Assembly: GCF_019469425.1 (NCBI RefSeq)
Contig: NZ_CP048272.1
Coordinates: 558,001 to 622,000, forward strand
Direction of reading: 5' to 3'
Length of the DNA stretch: 64,000 nucleotides
Source of the DNA: Bifidobacterium asteroides
GTDB lineage: Bacteria > Actinomycetota > Actinomycetes > Actinomycetales > Bifidobacteriaceae
Under the pieces are notes generated by a model. The model worked only from the letters and a program-made list of their open reading frames with translations. It was not told the origin of the DNA and ran no database searches. This document shows, one piece after another, positions 1-8,005 of the stretch; the stretch's first letter is position 1; each line of letters starts with the position of its first letter. The translations under genes were made by a program, and so were the position numbers.

Positions 1-257
1 CGCCCACCCCGCACAGCAAGCTGGCAGCCGGTCTGCTCAGCATCTTCCTGGGCTGCTTCGGCGTGGGCAACTTCTACCTGGGCAGGACCGGCCGGGGCGT
101 GGCCCAGCTCATGCTCACCCTGATCGGCTTCCTCTTCTTCTTCATTGGACCGACCATCGCCATAATCTGGGGACTTATCGAAGGCATCCTGATTCTGACA
201 TCCTCGGCCGGCTCCTTCTGGCATCGTGACGCTCGCGGATGGGAGCTGACGGATTGA
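1..257 (+). CDS. TM2 domain membrane protein, 3' part
   Basis: The reading frame is open from base 3, so the gene starts before the window and only its last 84 codons are seen. The visible part is a TM2 domain: a first hydrophobic helix (AAGLLSIFLGCFGVGNFYLG), a short polar turn (RTGRG) and a second helix (AQLMLTLIGFLFFFIGPTIA) continuing into IIWGLIEGILILTSS. TM2 proteins are small two-helix membrane proteins of poorly known function. The stop TGA at 255-257 overlaps a TTG start of the next gene, so the two may be translationally coupled. Confidence 0.85.
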   Translation, partial: PTPHSKLAAGLLSIFLGCFGVGNFYLGRTGRGVAQLMLTLIGFLFFFIGPTIAIIWGLIEGILILTSSAGSFWHRDARGWELTD

Positions 258-1486
258 ATCCGGCTCGTCTGCGTGGTGTCGGCAAGCAGACGAGCGGCAA
301 ACTGGCGGCCGTAACCCTGACCTTGGGCCGGGGATCCGACTCTCGTCCGTTCATCGCCTCATGCAGGATTGACGGCGACTTCTTCACGGAGCCAGCCCCG
401 GCAGCCTCTCAAGAATCCGAGGGAGATCATGGGCCGGTATCCATGCTGGAATCCGCAATATGCGACCTCCCGTTGCCCTTGGACCATGGTCTGGCTCTGG
501 AAAGGCTGGACAGGGTCATGGCAGAAGGGGATGGCCAACGAGTAGTCGGCGTGTCGCCATGGACCTTGGTGATTGCGTTGGAGCGCGCCCTGCCGGATGG
601 ATTAGTCATTCGGGGGCAAGGCGAGTCCGATCAACTGCCGTCACCGCCGGATCGGACCTCCTCCCTGCAGTCGCAGCCGGATGAGGCGGAATGCCGCCAT
701 CGTTGGTCTGGCTTGAAGCTGGACCTGATAAGGGACCGTCCACGTCAGCCGGCCATGCAGATGGCCATGGACCAGGCTCTCAATGACGCCGTGGCCCAGG
801 GCCGGTTGCCGCCTACCCTACGCATCTGGAATTGGTCTGCGTCGGCGGTCATCCTGGGGCGCTTCCAGTCCCTGAGCCGGGAGGTTCGCGTCGAGCGGGC
901 GCATAGTTTGGGCTTTACCGTGGTCCGTCGCTGCACAGGCGGTGGCACCATGGTCATTCAGCCTGACCGGGCCATCACCTATTCGCTCTATCTGCCCTTG
1001 GACTTCGTCAAAGGGGTCGATCTGATCGACTCCTACCGGATCTGCGACTATTGGCTGGTTCGTGGTCTGCGCATGCAAGGGATCCAGGCCGGCTGGCAGG
1101 GTATGAACGACATCGCCTCCTCAAGGGGCAAGATGGGGGGCGCCGCCCAGCGCAGGCTGCCAGCAGGTTCCCGCGGACCGGGCGGGCTGCTCCACCACAC
1201 CACGCTTTCTTATTCGGCGGATGCCGATCTGATGGCCCAGGTGCTCAAGGTGGACCCGGAAAAATTCCATGACAAGGCCGTGACTTCGGTCAGAAGCCGG
1301 GTGGACCCCATCGACAGGCAGACCAGTCTGTCCCGTCAATCCCTGATCAATGCCCTTCTGAACACCCTGCCCTCCCTGGTGGCGGATCTGCGCATATCCA
1401 GTCCAGCGCCTGAGGTCGAGCAACGGGCCCGCACTCTGCTCCGGCAGCGCTACGGCCGTCAGGAGTGGACCGCCCAGATCGCGTGA
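254..1486 (+). CDS. Lipoate-protein ligase A family protein, accessory domain at the N-terminus
   Basis: Member of the biotin/lipoate ligase (LplA/LipB/BPL) family, which attaches lipoate or a related acyl group to lysines of E2 or GcvH domains. The catalytic half (from about residue 150) shows the RRCTGGG substrate loop and RGKMGGAAQ, which carries the expected catalytic lysine. Residues 15-110 look like the small LplA accessory domain (GKLAAVTLTLGRG then CRIDGDFFTEP, compare the usual GGKL...GDFF..P pattern). In most bacterial LplA proteins that domain follows the catalytic domain; here it precedes it. I chose TTG at 254 because GGGAG at 241-245 lies 8 nt upstream and the codon overlaps the previous stop. 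ATG at 239 is in frame but has no ribosome-binding site. Lipoyl ligase is the best fit; octanoyltransferase activity is not excluded. Confidence 0.75.
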   Translation: MNPARLRGVGKQTSGKLAAVTLTLGRGSDSRPFIASCRIDGDFFTEPAPAASQESEGDHGPVSMLESAICDLPLPLDHGLALERLDRVMAEGDGQRVVGVSPWTLVIALERALPDGLVIRGQGESDQLPSPPDRTSSLQSQPDEAECRHRWSGLKLDLIRDRPRQPAMQMAMDQALNDAVAQGRLPPTLRIWNWSASAVILGRFQSLSREVRVERAHSLGFTVVRRCTGGGTMVIQPDRAITYSLYLPLDFVKGVDLIDSYRICDYWLVRGLRMQGIQAGWQGMNDIASSRGKMGGAAQRRLPAGSRGPGGLLHHTTLSYSADADLMAQVLKVDPEKFHDKAVTSVRSRVDPIDRQTSLSRQSLINALLNTLPSLVADLRISSPAPEVEQRARTLLRQRYGRQEWTAQIA

Positions 1487-1598
1487 TCGGAGGGGGTTGA
1501 TGTGTGAGTATAATCGTGCTCAGTCGCGTCGAATCCGGCGTGAGGTCATCAACCAGTCGGTGCAGACCCGCCAAATATGGCGAAAAGGAGTGCGGAGT

Positions 1599-2318
1599 AT
1601 GGCGGTTCACAAGCCCAACGAGATTCCCGATGACGGGAACGCCCTCAGGCAGACCGCCCTATTCAAACAAGTTCCCAGGCAGGATGCCGACCAGCTTTTG
1701 GACACCATGCACGAGTCCACTTACGCCAAGGGGTCCACGATCTTTCGACAGGGCGACACAGACCACCGCATGTATCTGCTGGAGGAGGGCCGGGTCAAGC
1801 TGGTCCGGCAGTCGCCCGACCGCCGCATCCAGCTGCTCAGCATCCACGGACGCGGGGAGATCCTGGGCGAGATTCCCGTCTTTGACCCTTCAGGCGGGCC
1901 TCGTACCGCATCGGCCGTGGTCATGGTCAACAAGACCAAGGTGGCTGCCCTGGACCATGACGCCCTCTTTGACTGGCTCAACCAGCATCCCAAGGTGGCT
2001 GTGGACATGCTTCAGGTGCTGGCCCACCGCCTGCGGACCGACAACGAGCGCATCTCCGACCTGGTCTTCCTGGACGTGCCGGCCCGCCTGGCCAAGACCC
2101 TGCTGGATCTGGCCACACGCTTCGGCGAACCCTTCGAGCAGGGGTTGATGGTTCCTTATGACCTGACTCAGGAGGAGCTGGCCCAGCTGGTAGGTGCCTC
2201 GCGCGAGACCGTCAACAAGGCCCTGATGGACTTCTCCAACCGGGGATGGATCTCTCGCAAGGGCCGCACCATCATCATTTTCCAGCCCGGGCCGCTGATT
2301 CGACGCTCACGCATGTGA
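1599..2318 (+). CDS. CRP/FNR-family transcriptional regulator (GlxR-like)
   Basis: 239-residue regulator. The N-terminal cyclic-nucleotide-binding fold covers about residues 20-140 (RQGDTDHRMYLLEEGRVKLV) and includes a phosphate-binding-cassette-like stretch GEIPVFDPSGGPRTASA. A long dimer helix leads to a C-terminal winged helix (LTQEELAQLVGASRETVNKA). This is the architecture of actinobacterial GlxR/Crp, a global cAMP-responsive regulator; ligand and targets cannot be read from sequence. The open frame extends upstream to 1497, but ATG 1599 has AAGGAG at 1585-1590 with an 8-nt spacer. It stands alone between the lipoate ligase and the penicillin-binding protein. Confidence 0.88.
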   Translation: MAVHKPNEIPDDGNALRQTALFKQVPRQDADQLLDTMHESTYAKGSTIFRQGDTDHRMYLLEEGRVKLVRQSPDRRIQLLSIHGRGEILGEIPVFDPSGGPRTASAVVMVNKTKVAALDHDALFDWLNQHPKVAVDMLQVLAHRLRTDNERISDLVFLDVPARLAKTLLDLATRFGEPFEQGLMVPYDLTQEELAQLVGASRETVNKALMDFSNRGWISRKGRTIIIFQPGPLIRRSRM

Positions 2319-2346
2319 GCGCCACTGTTAGGTAGAGCCAACGGCC

Positions 2347-2352
2347 TAGGAT
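2347..2352 (+). promoter_or_regulatory. Candidate -10 box of a leaderless promoter
   Basis: TAGGAT lies 7 nt before ATG 2360, the spacing expected if transcription starts at the A of the start codon. No convincing -35 box is visible. Confidence 0.35.
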
Positions 2353-2359
2353 GGAGACC

Positions 2360-4645
2360 ATGCCCGAACAAAAGAAATCCATGTCGGTCAGGCGCTTCTT
2401 CACGCTACTGCTGGCTTACCTCATCTTCTGCGTCGCAGGTGGCGTGGTAGTCTCTGGTTTCCTGTTTCCCGCTGTCTTCGGCATCAACGCCGCCTCCAGG
2501 AATCTGATGCCTGCCCTGAAGACGGACAACATCGACTTCAACGTGAACGATTTGCCCCAGCAGTCCAGGCTCTACGCCTCCGACGGGCATACGGTCATCG
2601 CCACCTTCTATGCGCAGAACAGGATCGTGGTGCCCATCAAGGACGTCTCTGACTACATGCAGAAGGCCGTGGTGGCCCGCGAGGACCGTCGTTTCTTCGA
2701 GCATGCCGGCGTGGACACCCAGGGCGTGCTCAGGGCTTTCATCCAGACTTACATCAAACAGGGCGACACCCAGGGCGGATCCTCCCTAACCCAGCAGTAT
2801 GTCAAGAATGTGCTCATGAGCCAGGCCGAGGAAAACAACGACCCCATCGCCGAGTACCACGCCCAGGAAGAGACCATAGCCCGCAAGATGCGGGAGATGC
2901 TGATTGCGGTCCAGATGGAGAAGAAATACTCCAAGGCCGAGATTCTTCAAGGATATTTGAATATAGCTCAGTTCGGCACCAACGTTTACGGGGTCGAGTC
3001 GGCGGCCAGGCGCTACTTCAGCAAGTCGGCCAAGGACCTGGATCCGGGTGAAGCTGCCACCATCGCCGCCGTGACCAAGAATCCCGCCCGCTTCGACCCT
3101 ACCGTCAATGTCAAGGTCTCCCAGGAGCAGCGGGACATCGTCCTGGACCTGATGCGCCAGGAGAACTACATCACCCAGCGCCAGTATGACGAGAACAAGG
3201 CCAAGCCTCTGGACCAGATGCTTCACGTGCAGTCGGTCGATGCCGGCTGCCAGGCGGCTGGAGACGCAGCCTTCTTCTGCGATTACGTGACCAAGCAGAT
3301 CCTCAACTCCAAGGAGTTCGGCAAGAGCCAGGATGAGCGCAACAAGCTCCTGAAGGAGGGCGGCCTGGACATCTACACCACCATGGACGTCAACGCCAAC
3401 GCCGCAGCCATGAAGGCGGCCCGGGACACCATCCCCGTGGATGATCGAAGCGGCTTCGAGGTCACGATAGCCTCCATTCGTCCGGGCACCGGCGAGGTCC
3501 TGGGCTTCGGCATCAACCGGATTTATGATGCCACCCAGAACTCGGGCGGCGGCACACGCACGGCCATCAACTACGCCGTTGATCAGGTCGACGGCGGCGG
3601 CTGGGGTTTCCCTGTGGGATCCACCTGGAAGCCCATCAACCTGGTGTCCTGGATGAAGGCCGGCAAGTCCATCAACCAGTCCCTGCGCACCTCCACCAGC
3701 TATCCGCAGACCTCCTTCGCCTGCAAGATGGCGGACGGCACCCCCTACGGGTTCGGCACCGGCAGCTGGCATGTGGAGAACTCTGGCGGCGGCACCACAT
3801 CGCCGGAGACACCCCTGCAGGGTCTGGTACGCTCGCACAACACCACCCAGGCCTCCATGGCCCAGCAGATCGGTCTGTGCACCATAGCCGACACGGCCAA
3901 GGACATGGGCTACCACAATTCGCCCAAAGATCAGATGGACATCCACTCGGACAACACCTTCCAGCCGCCTATGGTCATCGGTGCGGTCCAGGCCTCCCCG
4001 CTGACCATGGCCAACGTCTACGCCACCATCGCCGCCAAGGGAGTGGCCTGCAGCCCCATAGCCATGACCAAGGTGATCGACAAGAACGGTAAGTCCGTCA
4101 AGGTGCCCAAGGCAAACTGCCACCAGGCCATCGATCCGGGCATCGCCGAGACGGCCGCCTATGCACTCAACCAGGGCGTTGTCCAGCCCGGGGGCGAGGC
4201 GTCCACGACCCAGCTGGACGGGGGGCGCAAGACTTTCGCCAAGACCGGCACCCACGAGGACAAGTACATGCTGACCGGCGGATTCGTGCCCCAGGTGGCC
4301 GCCTTCGTCACCGTGGGCAATGCGGAGGGCCAGGTCTCCTTCACCAACAGGACCATCAACGGGCGGTCCATGCACACCTGGTACGGCATGTATATCGCCA
4401 CCCCGGCCTGGAAGGACTTCATGAACACCTATCTGGCCGCAGCCAATATCCAGCCGGACAACTCCTATGGCAATCCCGATCCTCGGTTCACCGGCGGGGT
4501 CCAGCAGCCTCAACCATCTCAGCAGTCCCAGCAACGGTCCTCGGGCAGACAGCGGCAGACCTACCGTCACAGCCAAGGAGGACAGCAAGGCAACCAGGGG
4601 ACCAGTCAGGACCAGTCGCAGACGGTGGATTCGCCGGAGGACTAG
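2360..4645 (+). CDS. Bifunctional class A penicillin-binding protein
   Basis: 761-residue peptidoglycan synthase with both glycosyltransferase and transpeptidase activity, acting outside the cytoplasmic membrane. A membrane anchor lies at about residues 13-37. The GT51 domain follows (REDRRFFEHAGVD near 106, GGSSLTQQYVKN near 139). The transpeptidase domain has all three active-site motifs: S421-T-W-K, S492-H-N and K628-T-G. The last 60 residues are Gln/Ser-rich and probably disordered; no PASTA repeats are present. ATG 2351 is also in frame; 2360 was preferred because of the -10-like box placed for a leaderless start. It is likely monocistronic. Confidence 0.93.
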   Translation: MPEQKKSMSVRRFFTLLLAYLIFCVAGGVVVSGFLFPAVFGINAASRNLMPALKTDNIDFNVNDLPQQSRLYASDGHTVIATFYAQNRIVVPIKDVSDYMQKAVVAREDRRFFEHAGVDTQGVLRAFIQTYIKQGDTQGGSSLTQQYVKNVLMSQAEENNDPIAEYHAQEETIARKMREMLIAVQMEKKYSKAEILQGYLNIAQFGTNVYGVESAARRYFSKSAKDLDPGEAATIAAVTKNPARFDPTVNVKVSQEQRDIVLDLMRQENYITQRQYDENKAKPLDQMLHVQSVDAGCQAAGDAAFFCDYVTKQILNSKEFGKSQDERNKLLKEGGLDIYTTMDVNANAAAMKAARDTIPVDDRSGFEVTIASIRPGTGEVLGFGINRIYDATQNSGGGTRTAINYAVDQVDGGGWGFPVGSTWKPINLVSWMKAGKSINQSLRTSTSYPQTSFACKMADGTPYGFGTGSWHVENSGGGTTSPETPLQGLVRSHNTTQASMAQQIGLCTIADTAKDMGYHNSPKDQMDIHSDNTFQPPMVIGAVQASPLTMANVYATIAAKGVACSPIAMTKVIDKNGKSVKVPKANCHQAIDPGIAETAAYALNQGVVQPGGEASTTQLDGGRKTFAKTGTHEDKYMLTGGFVPQVAAFVTVGNAEGQVSFTNRTINGRSMHTWYGMYIATPAWKDFMNTYLAAANIQPDNSYGNPDPRFTGGVQQPQPSQQSQQRSSGRQRQTYRHSQGGQQGNQGTSQDQSQTVDSPED

Positions 4646-4655
4646 GGCCTGTGCC

Positions 4656-4734
4656 TACAATGGAGACCATGAGGGATTCGTCAACGGGCGGACCACGAGG
4701 AGTGTGGCCGCCCGCCGAGAGAGGCAGGAACTGA
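4656..4734 (+). other. Possible leaderless leader peptide (21 codons) with its -10 box
   Basis: TACAAT at 4656-4661 is followed after 7 nt by ATG 4669. The frame encodes 21 residues and ends at TGA 4732-4734, whose last base is the A of ATG 4734. That ATG is in frame with the downstream oxidoreductase and upstream of its best start. The arrangement could couple translation or be coincidental. The peptide resembles nothing I recognise. Confidence 0.25.
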
Positions 4735-4790
4735 TGGTCCAGGAATATCCAGAGCTGGATGACAAGGCCCCTCGGGCCGACAGCCGGGTC

Positions 4791-4797
4791 AAGGAGG
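4791..4797 (+). promoter_or_regulatory. Ribosome-binding site that decides the oxidoreductase start
   Basis: AAGGAGG with an 8-nt spacer to ATG 4806. It is much stronger than anything before the in-frame ATGs at 4467 and 4734. Confidence 0.7.
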
Positions 4798-4805
4798 ATC
4801 AGGCG

Positions 4806-6095
4806 ATGCCGGGGCCGGTGAGCGGCTCTGGCAGGCTGGATGTGTCCAAACCGATCCGGCCCTTTGAGCCGGGTGCCGCCGATGGAAAGAAAAAGGCAGG
4901 CAAGGCTGCCAAGCCAATCAAATCAGCCAAGAAGGGCAAGAAAGACAAAAGAGTAAGAAAGGCTGGGAAATCAAAATCAGGCAGAAGGCAGGAGAAGGAC
5001 CTGCCTGCGCTCTTCCGGCCCATGGAACTGCGCGACCAGCACATCCGCAACAGGATCTGGATGCCGCCAATGGACACCTATTCGGCCCTGCGGCACGACG
5101 GGGTTCCCACCAACTTCCACTACCAGCACTATGTGTCCCGGGCCCTGGGCGGCTTCGGAGCCGTCATTGGGGAGGCCACGGCCGTGGACCCCCAGGGGCG
5201 GATCTCGCCTTGCGATGTCGGACTGTGGAACGACGAGCAGACCAGGGCCTGGCAGGGCATTGTCCGGGATGTCAAGGCCGCTGGAGCAGTGCCCATCGTC
5301 CAGCTCAACCACTCGGGTCGCAAGGGTTCCTCCGGCTGCTCCTCCATGGGCTACATCAACGCCACCGTGCCGGTAGCCGAGGGTGGCTGGCAGCCTGTGG
5401 GCCCCAGCCCCATCGCCTTTGGGAGGATGGCGGTCCCGGTCCAGCTCTCGCGGGCTCAGATAGCCTCCATCGTGGCCGACTTCCGCTCCGCTGCTGTGCG
5501 AGCCGTTCAGGCCGGCTTCCTGGGAGTGGAGTTGCATGCCGCCCACGGCTACCTGCTCTCCCAATTCCTCGACCCCCTGATCAACCGACGCAGTGACGAG
5601 TACGGGGGCGACCTGTCCAACAGAATGCGCCTGCTGATCCAAGTGACCGATGCTGTACGCGAGGTCATTCCCTCGGGCATGCCCCTGCTGGTGCGCATGT
5701 CCGCCACCGACTGGGCCACTGGGGGATGGGGTCTGGACGAGACCATACGCACTGCCAAAGTGCTCAAACTGCATGGGGTGGACCTGATTGACGTTTCCAC
5801 CGGGGGTCTGGTGCCAGGCGTGAAGATTCCGGCCGCTCCCAACTACCAGGTGCCCTTCTCCTACCAGGTGCGCAGCCAGGTGCTGATTCCCACCACGGCG
5901 GTGGGGCTGATCACCAAGCCCCGGCAGGCTGATCGGATTGTGCGCAAGGGCCTGGCCGATGCGGTCGAGATCGGTCGAGCCAGCCTGCGCGACCCCTACT
6001 GGCCGCTCAGGGCTGCCTACAAGCTGGGGCTGTCTGCCGAGCAGACCCCCTACCCTGAGCCTTACCGGCGCGGGGCCTATGGCATCGCACGCTGA
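4806..6095 (+). CDS. NADH:flavin oxidoreductase, Old Yellow Enzyme family
   Basis: 429-residue FMN-dependent ene-reductase of the YqjM-like class, reducing activated C=C bonds with NAD(P)H. The TIM-barrel starts near residue 65 (LFRPMELRDQHIRNRI). It carries the QLNHSGRKG segment and the ELHAAHGYLLSQFLDP / NRRSDEYGGDL signature, with FMN-binding AVGLITKP and ADAVEIGRASLRDP near the C-terminus. The first 60 residues are an unusual low-complexity tail rich in Lys, Gly and Ser, not part of the enzyme fold. The start at 4806 rests on the strong Shine-Dalgarno. The physiological substrate is unknown. The next gene begins 8 nt after the stop, so the two are probably cotranscribed. Confidence 0.88.
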   Translation: MPGPVSGSGRLDVSKPIRPFEPGAADGKKKAGKAAKPIKSAKKGKKDKRVRKAGKSKSGRRQEKDLPALFRPMELRDQHIRNRIWMPPMDTYSALRHDGVPTNFHYQHYVSRALGGFGAVIGEATAVDPQGRISPCDVGLWNDEQTRAWQGIVRDVKAAGAVPIVQLNHSGRKGSSGCSSMGYINATVPVAEGGWQPVGPSPIAFGRMAVPVQLSRAQIASIVADFRSAAVRAVQAGFLGVELHAAHGYLLSQFLDPLINRRSDEYGGDLSNRMRLLIQVTDAVREVIPSGMPLLVRMSATDWATGGWGLDETIRTAKVLKLHGVDLIDVSTGGLVPGVKIPAAPNYQVPFSYQVRSQVLIPTTAVGLITKPRQADRIVRKGLADAVEIGRASLRDPYWPLRAAYKLGLSAEQTPYPEPYRRGAYGIAR

Positions 6096-6103
6096 GAGCG
6101 GCC

Positions 6104-6847
6104 ATGGGAGTTGTTCGTGGCGGAGCAGGGACCATTGTGGTCATGCCCACCTATCAGGAGGCTGACAACATTGGGGTTACCCTTCCTCAGCTCTTGGACT
6201 GCTGCCCCGAGGTCGATGTCCTGGTCGTCGACGACAACTCGCCGGACGGCACCGGCGCCTTGGCCGAGGATATGGCCAAGCGCAATCCTCGCGTGCACGT
6301 CATCCATCGGCATGCCCGCCGCGGGCTGGGCCCAGCCTACGTGCAGGGGTTCCGTTGGTCGTTGGATCAGGGCTATGACCTGATTTGCGAGATGGACATG
6401 GACGGTTCCCATCGGCCCCAGGATCTGTCGAGTATGTTGGCTGTGGCGCAAGGTCATGCACATCCGGGCCTGGTCATCGGCTCGCGCCGGGTGCGCGGAG
6501 GTCGCACTCGACATTGGCCCTGGTATCGGGATCTGATCTCGCGTGCGGGATCCTGGTATGCCCGCACCGCCCTGGGTTCCTCGGTAAGGGACATGACCGC
6601 CGGCCTGCGGGTCTACCGAGCGGACGTGTTGAAGCGGATCGATCTGGGAAGGGTTCGCTCCAGTGGATACGTCTTCCAGGTGGATATGCTGCGTCGAGTC
6701 CAGGCCGTGGGCGTTAGCGTCGTCGAAGTGCCTATAGTCTTCGTGGAGCGGGTTCGCGGCAGCTCGAAGATGGATGCCGGGATCGTGCTGGAGGCCATGG
6801 CCCAGGTGACCCTGTGGGGACTTGAACGGTTGACCCGCCGAAAATGA
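6104..6847 (+). CDS. Polyprenol-monophosphomannose synthase-like glycosyltransferase
   Basis: 247-residue GT-A fold enzyme of family 2, closest to dolichol-phosphate mannose synthases (actinobacterial Ppm1 catalytic domain). These transfer mannose from GDP-mannose to a polyprenyl phosphate at the inner membrane face for use in glycolipids or glycoproteins. Seen: TIVVMPTYQEADN at the nucleotide-binding start, VVDDNSPDGTG, and the metal-binding EMDMDGSHRP, followed by ASPs-like regions ending in KMDAGIVLEAM. There is no C-terminal membrane domain, so it is the soluble short form. It lies 8 nt after the oxidoreductase stop, with no strong ribosome-binding site. The sugar specificity is inferred from family resemblance. 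Confidence 0.8.
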   Translation: MGVVRGGAGTIVVMPTYQEADNIGVTLPQLLDCCPEVDVLVVDDNSPDGTGALAEDMAKRNPRVHVIHRHARRGLGPAYVQGFRWSLDQGYDLICEMDMDGSHRPQDLSSMLAVAQGHAHPGLVIGSRRVRGGRTRHWPWYRDLISRAGSWYARTALGSSVRDMTAGLRVYRADVLKRIDLGRVRSSGYVFQVDMLRRVQAVGVSVVEVPIVFVERVRGSSKMDAGIVLEAMAQVTLWGLERLTRRK

Positions 6848-7048
6848 CATTGGCTCGCATTTGTGTTCGTTTTCATAAGCGACCTTGCAGGGCTTGTTGA
6901 AGTCTTCGAGTACGAATTACGCTTTGAAAAAGGGATTCCTGCAAGAGCTCAGGCGGGCCTCAGATGTGTCTAAGAGTGGTCCAAGCGTCGAAGGAATGTC
7001 GATTTTACGACCCTGCTTTGTGGCGGCGACCATAGTCCGATAGCCGGC

Positions 7049-7078
7049 TTGCCAATTTGGGCGAATGTGTGCGATAAT
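7049..7078 (+). promoter_or_regulatory. Promoter of the DeoR-type regulator (leaderless)
   Basis: TTGCCA at 7049-7054, an 18-nt spacer, then GATAAT at 7073-7078. ATG 7085 lies 6 nt after the -10 box, so the transcript would start at or next to the start codon. Confidence 0.55.
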
Positions 7079-7087
7079 GTTCGAATG
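7062..7087 (+). repeat. Direct repeat CGAATG flanking the -10 box, candidate operator
   Basis: CGAATG occurs at 7062-7067 and again at 7082-7087, exactly 20 bp apart (about two helical turns) and bracketing the -10 box. That placement would suit autoregulation by the DeoR protein. Confidence 0.3.
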
Positions 7088-7924
7088 ATATCGTCACAAC
7101 GCCAACACTTGATATTGAACCGGTTGCGTACTCGTGGCGCAGTCCGTATCACCGCCCTCTCCAAGGAGCTGGGCGTCTCCGCCATGACCATCCGCCGTGA
7201 CATTGCCGACCTGGCGGACAAGGGCCTGCTCAAGAGGGTCCACGGAGGGGCCGTCACCACCAGCTCGCTTCTGGCTGAGCCGCTCTTCTCGGTCAAGTCG
7301 CAGATGGACATGGGTCTCAAGGACACTATCGCCCGTCGCGCCATCGACTATGTCTCCCCGGGCGACGTCATCGCCATCGGGGGCGGAACCACGGCCTATG
7401 TCTTTGCCCAGCACCTGCTGGAGAGTCGTCAGTGCGCGGGCGTGACCCTGCTGACCAATTCCATCCCCGTGGCCGAACTGGTACAGGCCATGGAGAGCAA
7501 AGATGTGGAGGTCATAGTCACCGGTGGGGTCATCACCCGGTCCAACTCCCTGGTAGGTCCCATCGCGGACAAGGTCATCGCCTCTCTGCGGGTCAACACG
7601 GTCTTCCTTGGGACCCACTCGGTCTCCATACCACGTGGCTTCCTGATGCCCAACTCCCTGGAGGCGGCCACGGATATGGCCCTGATGGACATCGCCGACC
7701 GGACCATCATCCTGACCGACCACACCAAGTGGAGCTGCACCTCCCTGTCCCTGTTCGCCTCCTTCGACCAGGTGGACACCGTCATTACCGACGACCAGCT
7801 GGACCAGGAGTCGGCCGAGGCCACCCGGTCCCTGGTCAAGCGGCTGGTTTTGGTGCCGGTCAACCCTGAGGAAGGCCAGGCTCAAGACGGGTCCTCCGAC
7901 GGGTCTGAAGCCCAGGTTCAATGA
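7085..7924 (+). CDS. DeoR-family sugar-metabolism repressor
   Basis: 279-residue regulator with an N-terminal winged helix (RQHLILNRLRTRG, then ITALSKELGVSAMTIRRDI at about residues 20-40) and the C-terminal DeoRC sensor domain (IAIGGGTTAYVFAQHL, LLTNSIPVAEL, VIVTGG, ADRTIILTDHTKW). DeoRC domains bind phosphorylated sugars. It sits 81 nt upstream of galT-galK on the same strand, so a role in galactose (Leloir) control is likely. The start at 7085 follows the leaderless promoter. An in-frame ATG at 7049 lies inside the -35 box and is rejected. Confidence 0.88.
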   Translation: MISSQRQHLILNRLRTRGAVRITALSKELGVSAMTIRRDIADLADKGLLKRVHGGAVTTSSLLAEPLFSVKSQMDMGLKDTIARRAIDYVSPGDVIAIGGGTTAYVFAQHLLESRQCAGVTLLTNSIPVAELVQAMESKDVEVIVTGGVITRSNSLVGPIADKVIASLRVNTVFLGTHSVSIPRGFLMPNSLEAATDMALMDIADRTIILTDHTKWSCTSLSLFASFDQVDTVITDDQLDQESAEATRSLVKRLVLVPVNPEEGQAQDGSSDGSEAQVQ

Positions 7925-8005
7925 ACGATCAGTCACTCAGGGCGCGCAGGTTGTCATAGCGGGTTGCCATGGATTGTCAATCATCACGGACGATGAAGGA
8001 GCAGC

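Noticed and set aside
2786-4588. 600-codon open frame on the minus strand inside the penicillin-binding protein gene
   Set aside because: Shadow frame of a high-GC gene; its translation is Gly/Leu/Val/His-rich low complexity without any domain, while the plus frame has all active-site motifs.
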